This document shows, in pieces, positions 5,933 to 14,058 of a stretch of 14,186 nucleotides of DNA. The DNA is from Anaerococcus sp. GTDB taxonomy: Bacteria; Bacillota; Clostridia; Tissierellales; Peptoniphilaceae. Where the stretch lies: contig NZ_JAPJPG010000039.1 of NCBI RefSeq assembly GCF_030825785.1, forward strand, positions 1-14,186, in the 5' to 3' direction. The translations under genes and the position numbers were made by a program. How positions within the stretch are numbered: the first letter of the stretch is position 1; every line of letters begins with the position of its first letter. Below the pieces are notes generated by a model, which saw nothing but the letters and a program-made list of their open reading frames with translations, was not told the origin of the DNA and searched no databases.

Positions 5933-7252
5933 CTATTTACCTGCTTGTCTTATTTGTCTCTTACCAAACTTGATAGCTTCTACTAGAGGTCTGTTTGATG
6001 GACAAACAAATGAACAAGATCCGCACTCTATACAATCCATGATATTAAGCTCTTGGGCTTTTTCGAATCTCTCTTCTAGGGAGAACTTGTGGATGTAGAG
6101 TGGAAGTAAGTAAACTGGACAAACATCAACACATCTGCCGCATCTGATGCAAGGACTTACTTCAAGAGGCTCCGCCTCATCGCTTGCAAGGACTAGGACA
6201 CAGTTACTTGCTTTTTCTGTTGGTCTGGTTAGGTCTGGTTGAGCAATACCACACATTGGACCACCATTTACAAGCTTAGCAATATCATCTGCTCCGCCTG
6301 CTTCTTCTATAAGATAGCCGAATTCTGTTCCGCAACGAACTAACATGTTTGTTGGGTTTTTTACTGACTTACCTGTTACTGTTACGATTCTTTCATAAAG
6401 TGGCTTATCCATATAGATTGCTTCGTAGATTGCATTCATTGTGGAGACGTTTGATACAATTGCTCCAACGTCCATTGGAAGACCGCCGCTTGGTACTTGA
6501 CGATTTAGACAAACATCTATGATTCTTTTCTCGTCACCTTGTGGGTATTTTGTTTGAAGCTTCTTGATTTCAATATTAAATGATGAATTTTCCTTAGCAA
6601 ATTTTTCTAAGGCACTTACCATTGTATCATAGGCCTTTGGCTTGTTATCTTCTATAGCGATAATTCCTTTTTTAGCAGATACTGCCCTCATCGCTTGGAT
6701 TAGGGCCTTAAGTATTCTTTCTGGCCTGTTTTTCATTAGATAATCATCACAAGTAATATATGGTTCGCACTCCGCCCCATTCACTATTACTGTATCAACT
6801 GGCTTTGCTGGTAAATATTTTATGTGAGCAGGAAAGGCTGCTCCACCCATACCTACTATTCCAGCTTCCTTGATCTTTGCTACTATTTCTTCTGCATTAA
6901 GATCGACATTATCTTTTTCTATGTATTCTTTATCTTGGTCGAAACCTTCGGTATCAATTACGACTGCCTTGGCGTTTTTGCCTGAGGCAGTTTGTAAATC
7001 GATAATGTCCTTTACCACTCCTGCTACAGATGAGTGGATATTTGCAGAGAAATTTCCGACAGCTTCTCCTATAAGCTGACCTACACTAACTTCGTCTTTT
7101 TTTGCTACAAGACATTTGCTAGGTGCACCTATATGTTGAGTTAGAGGAATTGTTACAAGTTTAGGAATACTTGCCATATGAAGTTCACTGTTTTCAGTAA
7201 GCTCCTTATACTCCTCCATGTGCACTCCATTTTTAAAAGTAATGGAATTCAT
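5933..7252 (-). CDS. rnfC: Rnf electron transport complex subunit C, NADH-binding subunit
   Basis: RnfC is the peripheral cytoplasmic subunit where electrons meet NAD+. The 439-residue protein has an N-terminal barrel-sandwich region with QHIGAPSKC at 39-47. The nucleotide/FMN-binding core has GIVGMGGAAFP at 131-141 and NGAECEPYITCD at 158-169. Two C-terminal [4Fe-4S] motifs follow: C368/C371/C374/C378 and C407/C410/C413/C417, each CxxCxxCxxxCP. Length and domain order match standard bacterial RnfC; there is no C-terminal repeat extension as in some Proteobacteria. It is the first gene of rnfCDGEAB. The ATG at 7252 has AAGGAGAG 6 bases upstream and a good promoter about 36 bases upstream. Confidence 0.96.
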   Translation of the reverse strand: MNSITFKNGVHMEEYKELTENSELHMASIPKLVTIPLTQHIGAPSKCLVAKKDEVSVGQLIGEAVGNFSANIHSSVAGVVKDIIDLQTASGKNAKAVVIDTEGFDQDKEYIEKDNVDLNAEEIVAKIKEAGIVGMGGAAFPAHIKYLPAKPVDTVIVNGAECEPYITCDDYLMKNRPERILKALIQAMRAVSAKKGIIAIEDNKPKAYDTMVSALEKFAKENSSFNIEIKKLQTKYPQGDEKRIIDVCLNRQVPSGGLPMDVGAIVSNVSTMNAIYEAIYMDKPLYERIVTVTGKSVKNPTNMLVRCGTEFGYLIEEAGGADDIAKLVNGGPMCGIAQPDLTRPTEKASNCVLVLASDEAEPLEVSPCIRCGRCVDVCPVYLLPLYIHKFSLEERFEKAQELNIMDCIECGSCSFVCPSNRPLVEAIKFGKRQIRQAGK

Positions 7253-7287
7253 AAATCTCTCCTTCTATTTTTATTTGCTCTCCTACT

Positions 7288-7316
7288 ATTATAAATTAAA
7301 ATCGCTTTACATTCAA
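7288..7316 (-). promoter_or_regulatory. Sigma-A-type promoter of the rnf operon
   Basis: On the minus strand TTGAAT (7311-7316, 5/6 to consensus) is separated by exactly 17 bases from a perfect TATAAT (7288-7293). It sits between the transglycosylase stop and rnfC, giving a leader of about 30 bases. I see no terminator between the upstream operon and this promoter, so some read-through into rnf is possible. Confidence 0.8.
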
Positions 7317-7319
7317 CGG

Positions 7320-7976
7320 TTATCTTATATTTCTTATGAAATCTTTAATAAAAATCTCAAAATTTCTATTACTCAGGCTTCTTAGGTCGGAAATTTCTTC
7401 CTTGCTTGGAAGGCCATCCTTGTAAAACTTTTTCATAACTTCATAATTGGCATTTACCTTTGTGACATATTGCCTAGTTTCTTCGAATGGTATATTTAAG
7501 GGGTCAGGATTATCCTTATCAATAGTACCTTCCTTAAGCCAAGTATCGACATTGCCAACACCACCATTGTAAGCAGCAAGGGCTAGGTCTCTGTTGTTAT
7601 AATATCTATAAAGATAGTCAAAATATCCTACTCCCAAATCTAGGTTGTAGTCGACATCGTTTAACTTTTCTGGATAGTAATCAATCCCTACGACATCTGC
7701 AGAGTGCTTGGCCGTATCTTCTAATAATTGCATTAGACCGTGGGCTCCTTGGTGGCTTTGGGCCTTATTGTCAAAGTCAGATTCAACCTTGACGATTGAC
7801 GCAGTTAGGAGGGGATCTACATTATATTTTTCGGAATATTCATAAATTTGATCTTGGTAGGATATTTGAGTTCTGGATGTTTGATAGGCTATAAGGCCGT
7901 AGACTATAGCGAAAAATATGCCTATAGCAAGAAGTATAAAGCCCAAAACTTTTCCTATAAATTTAACAACTTTCAT
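7320..7976 (-). CDS. Membrane-anchored lytic transglycosylase (SLT/Slt70-like domain)
   Basis: A 218-residue protein with an N-terminal membrane helix (about 8-30) and an extracytoplasmic SLT-type domain that cleaves glycan strands of peptidoglycan non-hydrolytically. Motifs are in the usual order: catalytic Glu65 in KVESDFD, GLMQL at 80-84, AYNGG at 135-139, and ETRQYV at 166-171. About 30 residues after the domain (DGLPSKEEISD onward) are a low-conservation tail. The ATG at 7976 is chosen because GAGGTG lies 7 bases upstream. A GTG at 7985 would start within that site. The start overlaps the end of coaE by 14 bases. Clusters of polA, coaE and an SLT-type gene recur in Clostridia, to my knowledge. 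The likely role is wall turnover or assembly of an envelope structure; its partner is unknown. Confidence 0.92.
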   Translation of the reverse strand: MKVVKFIGKVLGFILLAIGIFFAIVYGLIAYQTSRTQISYQDQIYEYSEKYNVDPLLTASIVKVESDFDNKAQSHQGAHGLMQLLEDTAKHSADVVGIDYYPEKLNDVDYNLDLGVGYFDYLYRYYNNRDLALAAYNGGVGNVDTWLKEGTIDKDNPDPLNIPFEETRQYVTKVNANYEVMKKFYKDGLPSKEEISDLRSLSNRNFEIFIKDFIRNIR

Positions 7977-8565
7977 TAAAGTCACCTCGATTAATGATTT
8001 TTTCTATTTGTCTTCTTAAACTTTCTATATCGCCGCTATTGTCGATTATGATGTCACTTTGCTTTTTCATTTCTTCTAGCTGATCCTGGCTTTCAATCTT
8101 TCTTATGGCAAAGTCATAATCGATTTTATCACGAGCCATAAGTCTTTTGATTTGGACGTCCCTAGAGGCTGTAACAAGGACTACCAAATCATGAGGAAAT
8201 CTATCCTTTATCTTAAAAAACAAGGGAACTTCTATAAAGACCTTATCCTTATTGCTTTTTTCCACCATCTCATCTATAGCAGATATTATATTGGCATGGC
8301 TTATTTCATTAAGTCTTTCCATCTTCTCCTTGTCATTAAAGATGATCTCAGCAAGTTTCTTCTTATCAAGATTATCACCATCGAAGGCAGGGGCGAATAT
8401 ATCCTCCTTTTTGATGGCGAGATAATTCTTGCCCCCTTTTTTGATAAGGTCTCTATTTACCTCATCGGCACTAATTAAATCGTAGCCTTTTTCTTTTAAA
8501 ATATCTGCTACAGTAGACTTACCTGAGGCAATAAGGCCTGTAATTACAATCCTACTTGGACTCAT
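7963..8565 (-). CDS. coaE: Dephospho-CoA kinase
   Basis: This gene encodes the last step of coenzyme A synthesis, ATP-dependent phosphorylation of the 3'-hydroxyl of dephospho-CoA. The 200-residue length is standard. The P-loop is GLIASGKST at 10-18, followed by SADEV at 32-36 (substrate-side Asp34). IEVPLFF at 111-117 matches the family's EVPLLFE strand, and RDVQIKRLMARD at 135-146 matches the lid region. The ATG at 8565 has AGGAG about 9 bases upstream. It overlaps polA by 14 bases upstream and the transglycosylase gene by 14 bases downstream, so it is almost certainly co-transcribed with both. The polA-coaE neighbourhood is common in Firmicutes. Confidence 0.95.
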   Translation of the reverse strand: MSPSRIVITGLIASGKSTVADILKEKGYDLISADEVNRDLIKKGGKNYLAIKKEDIFAPAFDGDNLDKKKLAEIIFNDKEKMERLNEISHANIISAIDEMVEKSNKDKVFIEVPLFFKIKDRFPHDLVVLVTASRDVQIKRLMARDKIDYDFAIRKIESQDQLEEMKKQSDIIIDNSGDIESLRRQIEKIINRGDFNESC

Positions 8566-11191
8566 ACATGCTTACTCCTGTGTCAATATCTACTATCAAA
8601 GGAACCTCAAGATCTGCCGCATTCTCCATGGATTCTCTTAGGATTTTGATAGCCTCATCTTTAGATGATTCATCAGCCTCTAGAATTATCTCATCGTGGA
8701 TTTGGAGGACTATTTTAGCATCAAGTCCTGCTTTTTTGAGATTCTTGTCAGTTTCTATCATGGCAATCTTTATAATGTCTGCTGCAGTTCCTTGGATAGG
8801 AGTATTTAGAGCAACCCTTTGGCCGAAGCTTCGAACGTTAAAGTTTCTCGAATTAATCTCTGGGACATATCTTCTTCTCTTAAAGAGAGTCTCCACATAG
8901 CCATCTTCCTTGGCCTTTTCTACAATAGAATCCATATATTCCTTGATTGATGGATAGCTTGCCATGTAATTGTCAATGTATTCCTTGGCTTCCTTCCTTG
9001 GAATATTTAAGTTTTGTGATAGGCCGTAGTCACTTATGCCATAGATTATTCCAAAATTTACAGTTTTTGCCTCAGATCTTTGTCGTTTTGTAACCTTATC
9101 AAGGTCATTGTGAAAGACTTTGGATGCGGTCTTGGTATGGATATCTACGCCTTCCTTGAAGGCATCTATCATATGGCGATCTTTAGAAAGTGAAGCGAGT
9201 ATTCTTAGCTCGATTTGTGAATAGTCCGCATCTATTAAAATCTTTCCTTCCTCTGCCCTAAAGGCTTTTCTGATAAGTCTACCCTCGTCGGTTTTTATAG
9301 GAAGATTTTGTAGGTTAGGGTCTTGGGAAGAAAGCCTACCGGTGGCAGCTATATTTTGCCTAAAAGTCGACCTAATTCTTCCGTCTTCATCTATGGCCTT
9401 CTCAAGTCCTTCTATATAGGTTGAACGTAGCTTGAAAAGCTCTCTGTATCTTTCGATTTTAGGAATGATTTGATGTTTATCCCTTAATTTTTCAAGGACT
9501 TGTGCGTTAGTTGAGAAACCTGTCTTAGTTTTCTTGATAACAGGAAGGTCCAAATCTTTAAAGAGAACCTCGCCCAATTGCTTGGTCGAATTGATATTAA
9601 ACTCGCTACCAGCAAGTTCATAAATTTCCTCGGTAATCTTATCTATATCCTTGTCGATATTCTCCTTTAGATCTTCAAGGACATTTTTGTCTGTGACAAA
9701 TCCCACAATTTCCATATCAGCTAAGACCTTGGATAGCTTAATCTCAATTTCCTTATAGAGGTCTAGCATATGGTATTCGCCAAGCTTGTCTTCCAAAATT
9801 TCCTTAGAATCTTCTATTGCATTAATTCCGCTTGCTAGGTAGTTTCCAAGCTCATCAAAGTCTAGGTCCTCATATTTTAGGGCCTTCTTACCCTTACCTA
9901 AGAGGTCTACTGGACTTTTTACTTCGTAGTCTAGATAAGATTGACTTAAAACTTTTAGATCATAAGAAGACCTTGATGGATCGATCAGATAATGCATAAG
10001 CATCATATCTTCATAAGGAAGTTTAAGATTGATCCCAAGTTTATCTAGAAGGACAACATCTTCTTTGATATCGAAGGAATTTTTCACTATTTCTTCATCC
10101 TCGAATATTTCCTTGAACTTGCTTACAAAATCACTATCAGGATCTATTATATAAGTAGGAGTTCCAGTGGTCTTTATTCCAAGCTTATAAATCTCGCTGT
10201 GAATATACCTATCTCCTTCATAAATGGACTTGAATGTAAATTCCTTGTTTTTCTTGATAGCTTCGATTAGCTTATCTGGATTCTCTAACTCATCATAAGT
10301 AAAGTCCTTATCCACCTTTGGACTATCTCCCCCATCCATATCTTCTAGGAACTTGTTGAAATTGTATTTAGAATACTTTTCTCTCAAGCTTTCAAGATCT
10401 GCTTCCTTTACCTTAAGCTCTTCTAGGTCAAATTCAACTGGAGCACTGGTCACAATTGTGCCTATTTTCTTACTCATATAGGCTATAGCTTCACTATCGA
10501 TTAGAGTCTGTTTGGTCTTTTTACCAGAAACTTCGTCTATATGGTCATAGAGCCCTTCGATAGATCCATATTTTTGGATAAAGCTAATCGCTTTCTTTGG
10601 ACCTATTCCATCAACTCCAGGAATATTATCGGACTTATCTCCTTCTAGCCCCTTAACCTCGATCAATTGCTTAGGACTTATACCAAACTCTTCCTTGATG
10701 GTATCGACTGTGTATTCTTTGGTTTCAGAAACTCCCTTTTTGGTAAGATTGACCACGATTTTCTCATCTACAAGCTGCAAATAATCCCTATCTCCAGTGA
10801 TGAGCACTGACTCGTAGCCTGCTTCTTGAGCTATTTTTGCATAGGTTCCCACAATATCGTCCGCCTCGAATCCATCGAGGTCAGTATATTTAACATTAAG
10901 AGAATCTAAGATATCCTTTAGGATTCCGAACTGATAGGATAGCTCACTTGGCATCTTGTCACGTGTTCCCTTATAGTCCTTAAACTCCTTGTGCCTAAAA
11001 GTCTTAGATGCCCTATCAAAGGCCACAAGGACATAATCTGGTTTATATCTATCAAAAGCCTTGTTATACATGGTCAAAAAACCATAAACGCCATTAGTCA
11101 TAACGCCGTCATTGTTTGTAAGTTTAGGAAGAGCAAAAAACGCCCTAAAAATCAAACTAGACCCGTCAATTAACATAACTGTTTTACTCAT
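8552..11191 (-). CDS. polA: DNA polymerase I (family A), proofreading domain inactive
   Basis: An 879-residue full-length Pol I that fills gaps and removes primers during replication and repair. The N-terminal 5'-nuclease domain (about 1-290) has Asp9, GFEADDIVG at 107-115, TGDRDYLQL at 132-140 and the HhH GVDGIGPKKA at 192-201. The 3'-5' exonuclease-like domain (about 297-470) lacks the DxE metal ligands; the equivalent strand reads FTFKSIYEG. It therefore probably does not proofread, as in Bacillus and Thermus enzymes. The polymerase domain has motif A DADYSQIELRIL (catalytic Asp656), the O-helix around RSEAKTVNFGIIYG with Phe713, and motif C QIHDEI (832-834). The start ATG at 11191 has GGAG 6 bases upstream. 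It is the first gene of an operon with coaE and the transglycosylase. Confidence 0.97.
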   Translation of the reverse strand: MSKTVMLIDGSSLIFRAFFALPKLTNNDGVMTNGVYGFLTMYNKAFDRYKPDYVLVAFDRASKTFRHKEFKDYKGTRDKMPSELSYQFGILKDILDSLNVKYTDLDGFEADDIVGTYAKIAQEAGYESVLITGDRDYLQLVDEKIVVNLTKKGVSETKEYTVDTIKEEFGISPKQLIEVKGLEGDKSDNIPGVDGIGPKKAISFIQKYGSIEGLYDHIDEVSGKKTKQTLIDSEAIAYMSKKIGTIVTSAPVEFDLEELKVKEADLESLREKYSKYNFNKFLEDMDGGDSPKVDKDFTYDELENPDKLIEAIKKNKEFTFKSIYEGDRYIHSEIYKLGIKTTGTPTYIIDPDSDFVSKFKEIFEDEEIVKNSFDIKEDVVLLDKLGINLKLPYEDMMLMHYLIDPSRSSYDLKVLSQSYLDYEVKSPVDLLGKGKKALKYEDLDFDELGNYLASGINAIEDSKEILEDKLGEYHMLDLYKEIEIKLSKVLADMEIVGFVTDKNVLEDLKENIDKDIDKITEEIYELAGSEFNINSTKQLGEVLFKDLDLPVIKKTKTGFSTNAQVLEKLRDKHQIIPKIERYRELFKLRSTYIEGLEKAIDEDGRIRSTFRQNIAATGRLSSQDPNLQNLPIKTDEGRLIRKAFRAEEGKILIDADYSQIELRILASLSKDRHMIDAFKEGVDIHTKTASKVFHNDLDKVTKRQRSEAKTVNFGIIYGISDYGLSQNLNIPRKEAKEYIDNYMASYPSIKEYMDSIVEKAKEDGYVETLFKRRRYVPEINSRNFNVRSFGQRVALNTPIQGTAADIIKIAMIETDKNLKKAGLDAKIVLQIHDEIILEADESSKDEAIKILRESMENAADLEVPLIVDIDTGVSMYESK

Positions 11192-11209
11192 TATTACTCC
11201 TTTACATAT

Positions 11210-11218
11210 AGTATATCA
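11210..11218 (-). promoter_or_regulatory. Candidate extended -10 promoter for polA
   Basis: On the minus strand TGA-TATACT forms an extended -10 (TGnTATAAT-like, 5/6 in the hexamer) just upstream of polA. No strong -35 is visible at 16-18 bases, which fits an extended -10 promoter. The leader would be short, about 12 bases, and contains AAAGGAG. Confidence 0.5.
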
Positions 11219-11241
11219 TACCTGCAAGAGACTATAAAATG

Positions 11242-11264
11242 AAAAAAGAGAGCAAAAAGCTCTC
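11242..11264 (-). terminator. Rho-independent terminator of the glycosylation module
   Basis: On the minus strand GAGAGC-TTTTT-GCTCTC (arms 11259-11264 and 11248-11253) is followed directly by six T residues. It lies 6 bases after the stop of the GT-C-like gene and upstream of the polA promoter, so it separates the two operons. Confidence 0.88.
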
Positions 11265-11269
11265 CACTA

Positions 11270-12832
11270 TTACTTACTAGTAATATCTATATAATAGTCG
11301 AAATCACTAATATTATAATTGTTATCATCTTCAGGGTAGGTAATTCGCACATCATTTGTATCATAGAGATATCTAGCCATAAAATAATAGTATGATGACT
11401 TATCCCTCTCATTCATCTCAACAAGGATTTTTTTATTCTTACCCTCTACCTTAAACACCTGTAATTTTTCCTTATTTTCTAAATATAATTCTCTATTATT
11501 ATCTTTCCTAAACGCATTTTTTATTGGATTTATTGATAGATATATCATAAAAATCCCCATTATCGTAGGAATTATTTTACTTCTATCAAATGGCATCCAG
11601 TAAAAGCTAACTAAAATCAAATAAGCCCTAACAGTCTTTACATATCTACCGTATCCTGCAAGATTTACGGCTTCATTTATTGGCATAGATAGGATATACA
11701 TTAAGTAATTTCCTAGCTGATAGCATGTATAGACTGAAACTACAAACAAGAATATATTTTTATAAATAGTATCCTTATTGTATATAAAGTAAAAAATAAT
11801 AATAATAAGTGTCAAAATAAGAACAACTCTCTCATCAGAGATAGCTTGTAAAAATCTCTTGCTAATTCGAAGTATTTCAGTCTTATCTTTATCCAAAAAC
11901 CCATCTTTGTATGAAGAAAGATCCATATTATGCTTACCTAAGTCTGAAAAGTTTCTCTTAACATGAAAAGACCAAGATTTGTGGGCAATTATCATTGTAG
12001 CAAATGGTAATATTCCTATAAATTTATTTGACTTCCAATATTTTTTGACAGTATATAAGCTAACAATGAGCACAAAAAATAAACTGGAATTTTTGATTAA
12101 ACTTGTAGCAATAATCATTGGAAGTAGGAGGATTAGATTTTTCTTATCTTTATTAATATCATTGTCTATAACAAAGGCCAATAGAGCAAAGCCACTTGCC
12201 GATATTAAGCTATCAACTAACAAGCTATTAATTTGTACATTATCCATCATTATATATACTGAAAAAACAATAAGCACTGGAATCAACCATTTATTATCCT
12301 TAGTTCTAGTAAAGATAGGAAAATAACCAGCCAGCAGTGCAAGTGCATGAGCTATAAGACAAGCATTTTCAGAAAATTCTAAAGGTCTTGTAAGACCATA
12401 TATAAAATAAGCGCTAGCTTGAGGATAAGAAGTAAAACTAATTACCTTATCTGCTTCTAAATTTAGTCTGTCATTAGTCAGTAAGAACCTACTAATAAGT
12501 CCCCAATGACTAAAATCATCGTAATGCAAAAACTCCACACCCTTAAGATAAAAAACAATTACAAGGTTCATTATAAAAAATATCCAGTAGTCTCTAAAAT
12601 AGGCAAAGACTTCTCTTTTCCTTATTAAATAATAAATTAAAATTAAAGTAAATGAAATATGAAATAAGTAGCATGTAATTTTCATATATCCTAACAGTGC
12701 AGAAATATATACTAGGCTTGTAAGTACAGAAAAATAAGCAAAAGGAATAAAATATATGTTTATTCCAAATTTGTCTTTTACGATAGATGAGAATCCTAAG
12801 AAGCCTAAAAGTATTATTAAAATCTCTATCAT
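11270..12832 (-). CDS. Polytopic membrane protein, probable GT-C-type glycosyltransferase
   Basis: A 520-residue protein with ten or more hydrophobic segments and a soluble C-terminal part of about 85 residues (from 435). I do not recognise a named family with certainty. After the third or fourth helix, HYDDFSHWG at 103-111 places two acidic residues (Asp105, Asp106) where GT-C glycosyltransferases keep their catalytic DD/DE pair, in the first large outer loop. A loop SFTSYPQASAYFIYG at about 132-146 resembles the YPPG-type motif of such enzymes. From this and the partner gene I infer transfer of a sugar from a polyprenyl-phosphate donor to a surface polymer or protein outside the membrane. 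The ATG shares its first base with the upstream stop (TAATG), indicating coupled translation. The gene is strikingly AT-rich: 11761-11820 has 8 G/C in 60 by hand count. Confidence 0.7.
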   Translation of the reverse strand: MIEILIILLGFLGFSSIVKDKFGINIYFIPFAYFSVLTSLVYISALLGYMKITCYLFHISFTLILIYYLIRKREVFAYFRDYWIFFIMNLVIVFYLKGVEFLHYDDFSHWGLISRFLLTNDRLNLEADKVISFTSYPQASAYFIYGLTRPLEFSENACLIAHALALLAGYFPIFTRTKDNKWLIPVLIVFSVYIMMDNVQINSLLVDSLISASGFALLAFVIDNDINKDKKNLILLLPMIIATSLIKNSSLFFVLIVSLYTVKKYWKSNKFIGILPFATMIIAHKSWSFHVKRNFSDLGKHNMDLSSYKDGFLDKDKTEILRISKRFLQAISDERVVLILTLIIIIFYFIYNKDTIYKNIFLFVVSVYTCYQLGNYLMYILSMPINEAVNLAGYGRYVKTVRAYLILVSFYWMPFDRSKIIPTIMGIFMIYLSINPIKNAFRKDNNRELYLENKEKLQVFKVEGKNKKILVEMNERDKSSYYYFMARYLYDTNDVRITYPEDDNNYNISDFDYYIDITSK

Positions 12833-13902
12833 TACTTACTTCCATTAAAAATAAACTTATTCTGTATAGTAAAAGAAATAAGGAAAATAATAGTATCGAC
12901 TATAAGTTTTATAAGGCTTGCATTCATATTTACTCTTTCAAAAATCATATCCACAAAAAATGCTGAAAGTATAAGTTGGCAAAGCCACAAAGATACATAC
13001 TTTATAAACTTACCCTTATCTTTCTTCTCATCAGCAAAAACCAGATTCTTATTTACATTATAATTAAATATCCCAGAAATAATCCTAGCTAGTGCAGTAG
13101 ATGCCCAGATAACCTTACTAGATGTAGCCAATATCCTTGTTAAAAACTTAGTAAGAACTGTAAAAGCCCCAATATCCACCAGAAAAGATGAAAGGGATGA
13201 GATGATAAACTTAAAGAAAGTTCCAAGCATAACTCTGTAGATCTTAAAAGAATCCATGATGGGGTGAAAGTGGGTCTCGCTATTATTATCAAAATAAACA
13301 GTTTCTATAGGAATTTCTATGATTTTCTTCTTAGTTTGGGATGAATTAATGAGCATATTTATCTCATACTCAAATCTTTCGCCTGGCAAATCCAAGAAAT
13401 CAGGAAGATAGGCTTTAGGAATAGCCCTAAGACCTGTTTGAGTGTCCCCTATCTTATCATAAAACATAAGTTTATAGATAAAACTAGTTGTCTTGTTACC
13501 GAAAGATGACTTAAAAGGAACACTTTCCTCATTGAAGTCACGAGAGCCCAAATACATAGCCACTTCGCTTTTTTTAAGTATATTTGCAATATTTTGGACA
13601 TCACTCGCCTTGTGCTGACCATCTGAATCTACAGTAATTACATAGGAAAAGTTCTCGTAAGTATTTAATATGTAATTAAAAGAATTCTTCAAAGCTCTTC
13701 CCTTACCAAAATTCTTGTAGTGGGTAAAGACATCGAAGCCTTCATTTATTAATTTGTCAAAATATTCATCGTATTCCGCCCTACTCCCATCATTTACCAA
13801 AAGGATCCTAGTAAAACCCATATCTCTTAATTCGTAGAGATAGGATTTTAGTATATCCCTTGGAGGGTTGAGGGCAGGAATTAAAATAATAAAATCATCC
13901 AT
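12832..13902 (-). CDS. GT2 polyprenyl-phosphate glycosyltransferase fused to GtrA flippase domain
   Basis: A 356-residue two-domain protein. Residues 1 to about 215 are a GT-A-fold family 2 transferase of the DPM1/polyprenyl-phosphate type: VNDGS at 36-40, metal-binding DSDGQH at 92-97, DTQTGLRA at 153-160, and ERFEYE at 175-180. Residues from about 229 to 354 are a GtrA-like domain with four membrane helices and the conserved GIFNYNVNKNLVF stretch. The likely reaction loads a sugar from a nucleotide donor onto undecaprenyl phosphate. The GtrA part is thought to move the product across the membrane, although flippase activity in this family rests mainly on genetics. The sugar cannot be read from the sequence. 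The ATG at 13902 has AAGGA upstream, and the 3' end is coupled to the GT-C-like gene by TAATG. The promoter lies directly upstream. Confidence 0.9.
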   Translation of the reverse strand: MDDFIILIPALNPPRDILKSYLYELRDMGFTRILLVNDGSRAEYDEYFDKLINEGFDVFTHYKNFGKGRALKNSFNYILNTYENFSYVITVDSDGQHKASDVQNIANILKKSEVAMYLGSRDFNEESVPFKSSFGNKTTSFIYKLMFYDKIGDTQTGLRAIPKAYLPDFLDLPGERFEYEINMLINSSQTKKKIIEIPIETVYFDNNSETHFHPIMDSFKIYRVMLGTFFKFIISSLSSFLVDIGAFTVLTKFLTRILATSSKVIWASTALARIISGIFNYNVNKNLVFADEKKDKGKFIKYVSLWLCQLILSAFFVDMIFERVNMNASLIKLIVDTIIFLISFTIQNKFIFNGSK

Positions 13903-13930
13903 AATATCCTTCTTATATCTTCTTGCATTT

Positions 13931-13960
13931 ATTATACTATAATAATATTAATTATATGAA
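13931..13960 (-). promoter_or_regulatory. Candidate promoter of the glycosylation module
   Basis: On the minus strand a perfect TATAAT (13931-13936) lies 18 bases from TTCATA (13955-13960, 4/6 to TTGACA). The surrounding DNA is extremely AT-rich, so chance matches are possible. The insertion sequence begins only 6 bases upstream of the -35. Confidence 0.55.
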
Positions 13961-13966
13961 ATAATA

Positions 13967-13992
13967 GATAGAGTCCGTATAATTGCATAAAA
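13967..13992 (+). repeat. Left terminal inverted repeat of the IS256-like element
   Basis: A 26-base terminal repeat starting GATAGAGTCCGTATAATT and ending ATAAAA. It differs from the remembered IS256 terminus only at positions 5, 20 and 21. It defines the junction with host DNA at 13966/13967. Confidence 0.85.
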
Positions 13993-14047
13993 AAAGGTCA
14001 TCTGAAACCTGAACTAGTGCAATGCTTCTAACCAGCAAAAACCAACT

Positions 14048-14053
14048 AGGAGG
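14048..14053 (+). promoter_or_regulatory. Ribosome binding site that sets the TTG start of the transposase
   Basis: A perfect AGGAGG lies 5 bases before TTG at 14059, and the frame from that codon gives the IS256 N-terminus. No ATG in this frame precedes the conserved sequence, so the TTG is taken as the start. Confidence 0.8.
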
Positions 14054-14058
14054 AACAA

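Noticed and set aside
8556..8900. Plus-strand open frame opposite the 3' end of polA
   Set aside because: It lies entirely over conserved polymerase motifs on the other strand and has no recognisable protein features.
13978..13983. TATAAT inside the IS terminal repeat as an inward transposase promoter
   Set aside because: The matching -35 position (TATGAA, 17 bases upstream in host DNA) fits TTGACA at only 2 of 6 positions, so a hybrid promoter is not supported.
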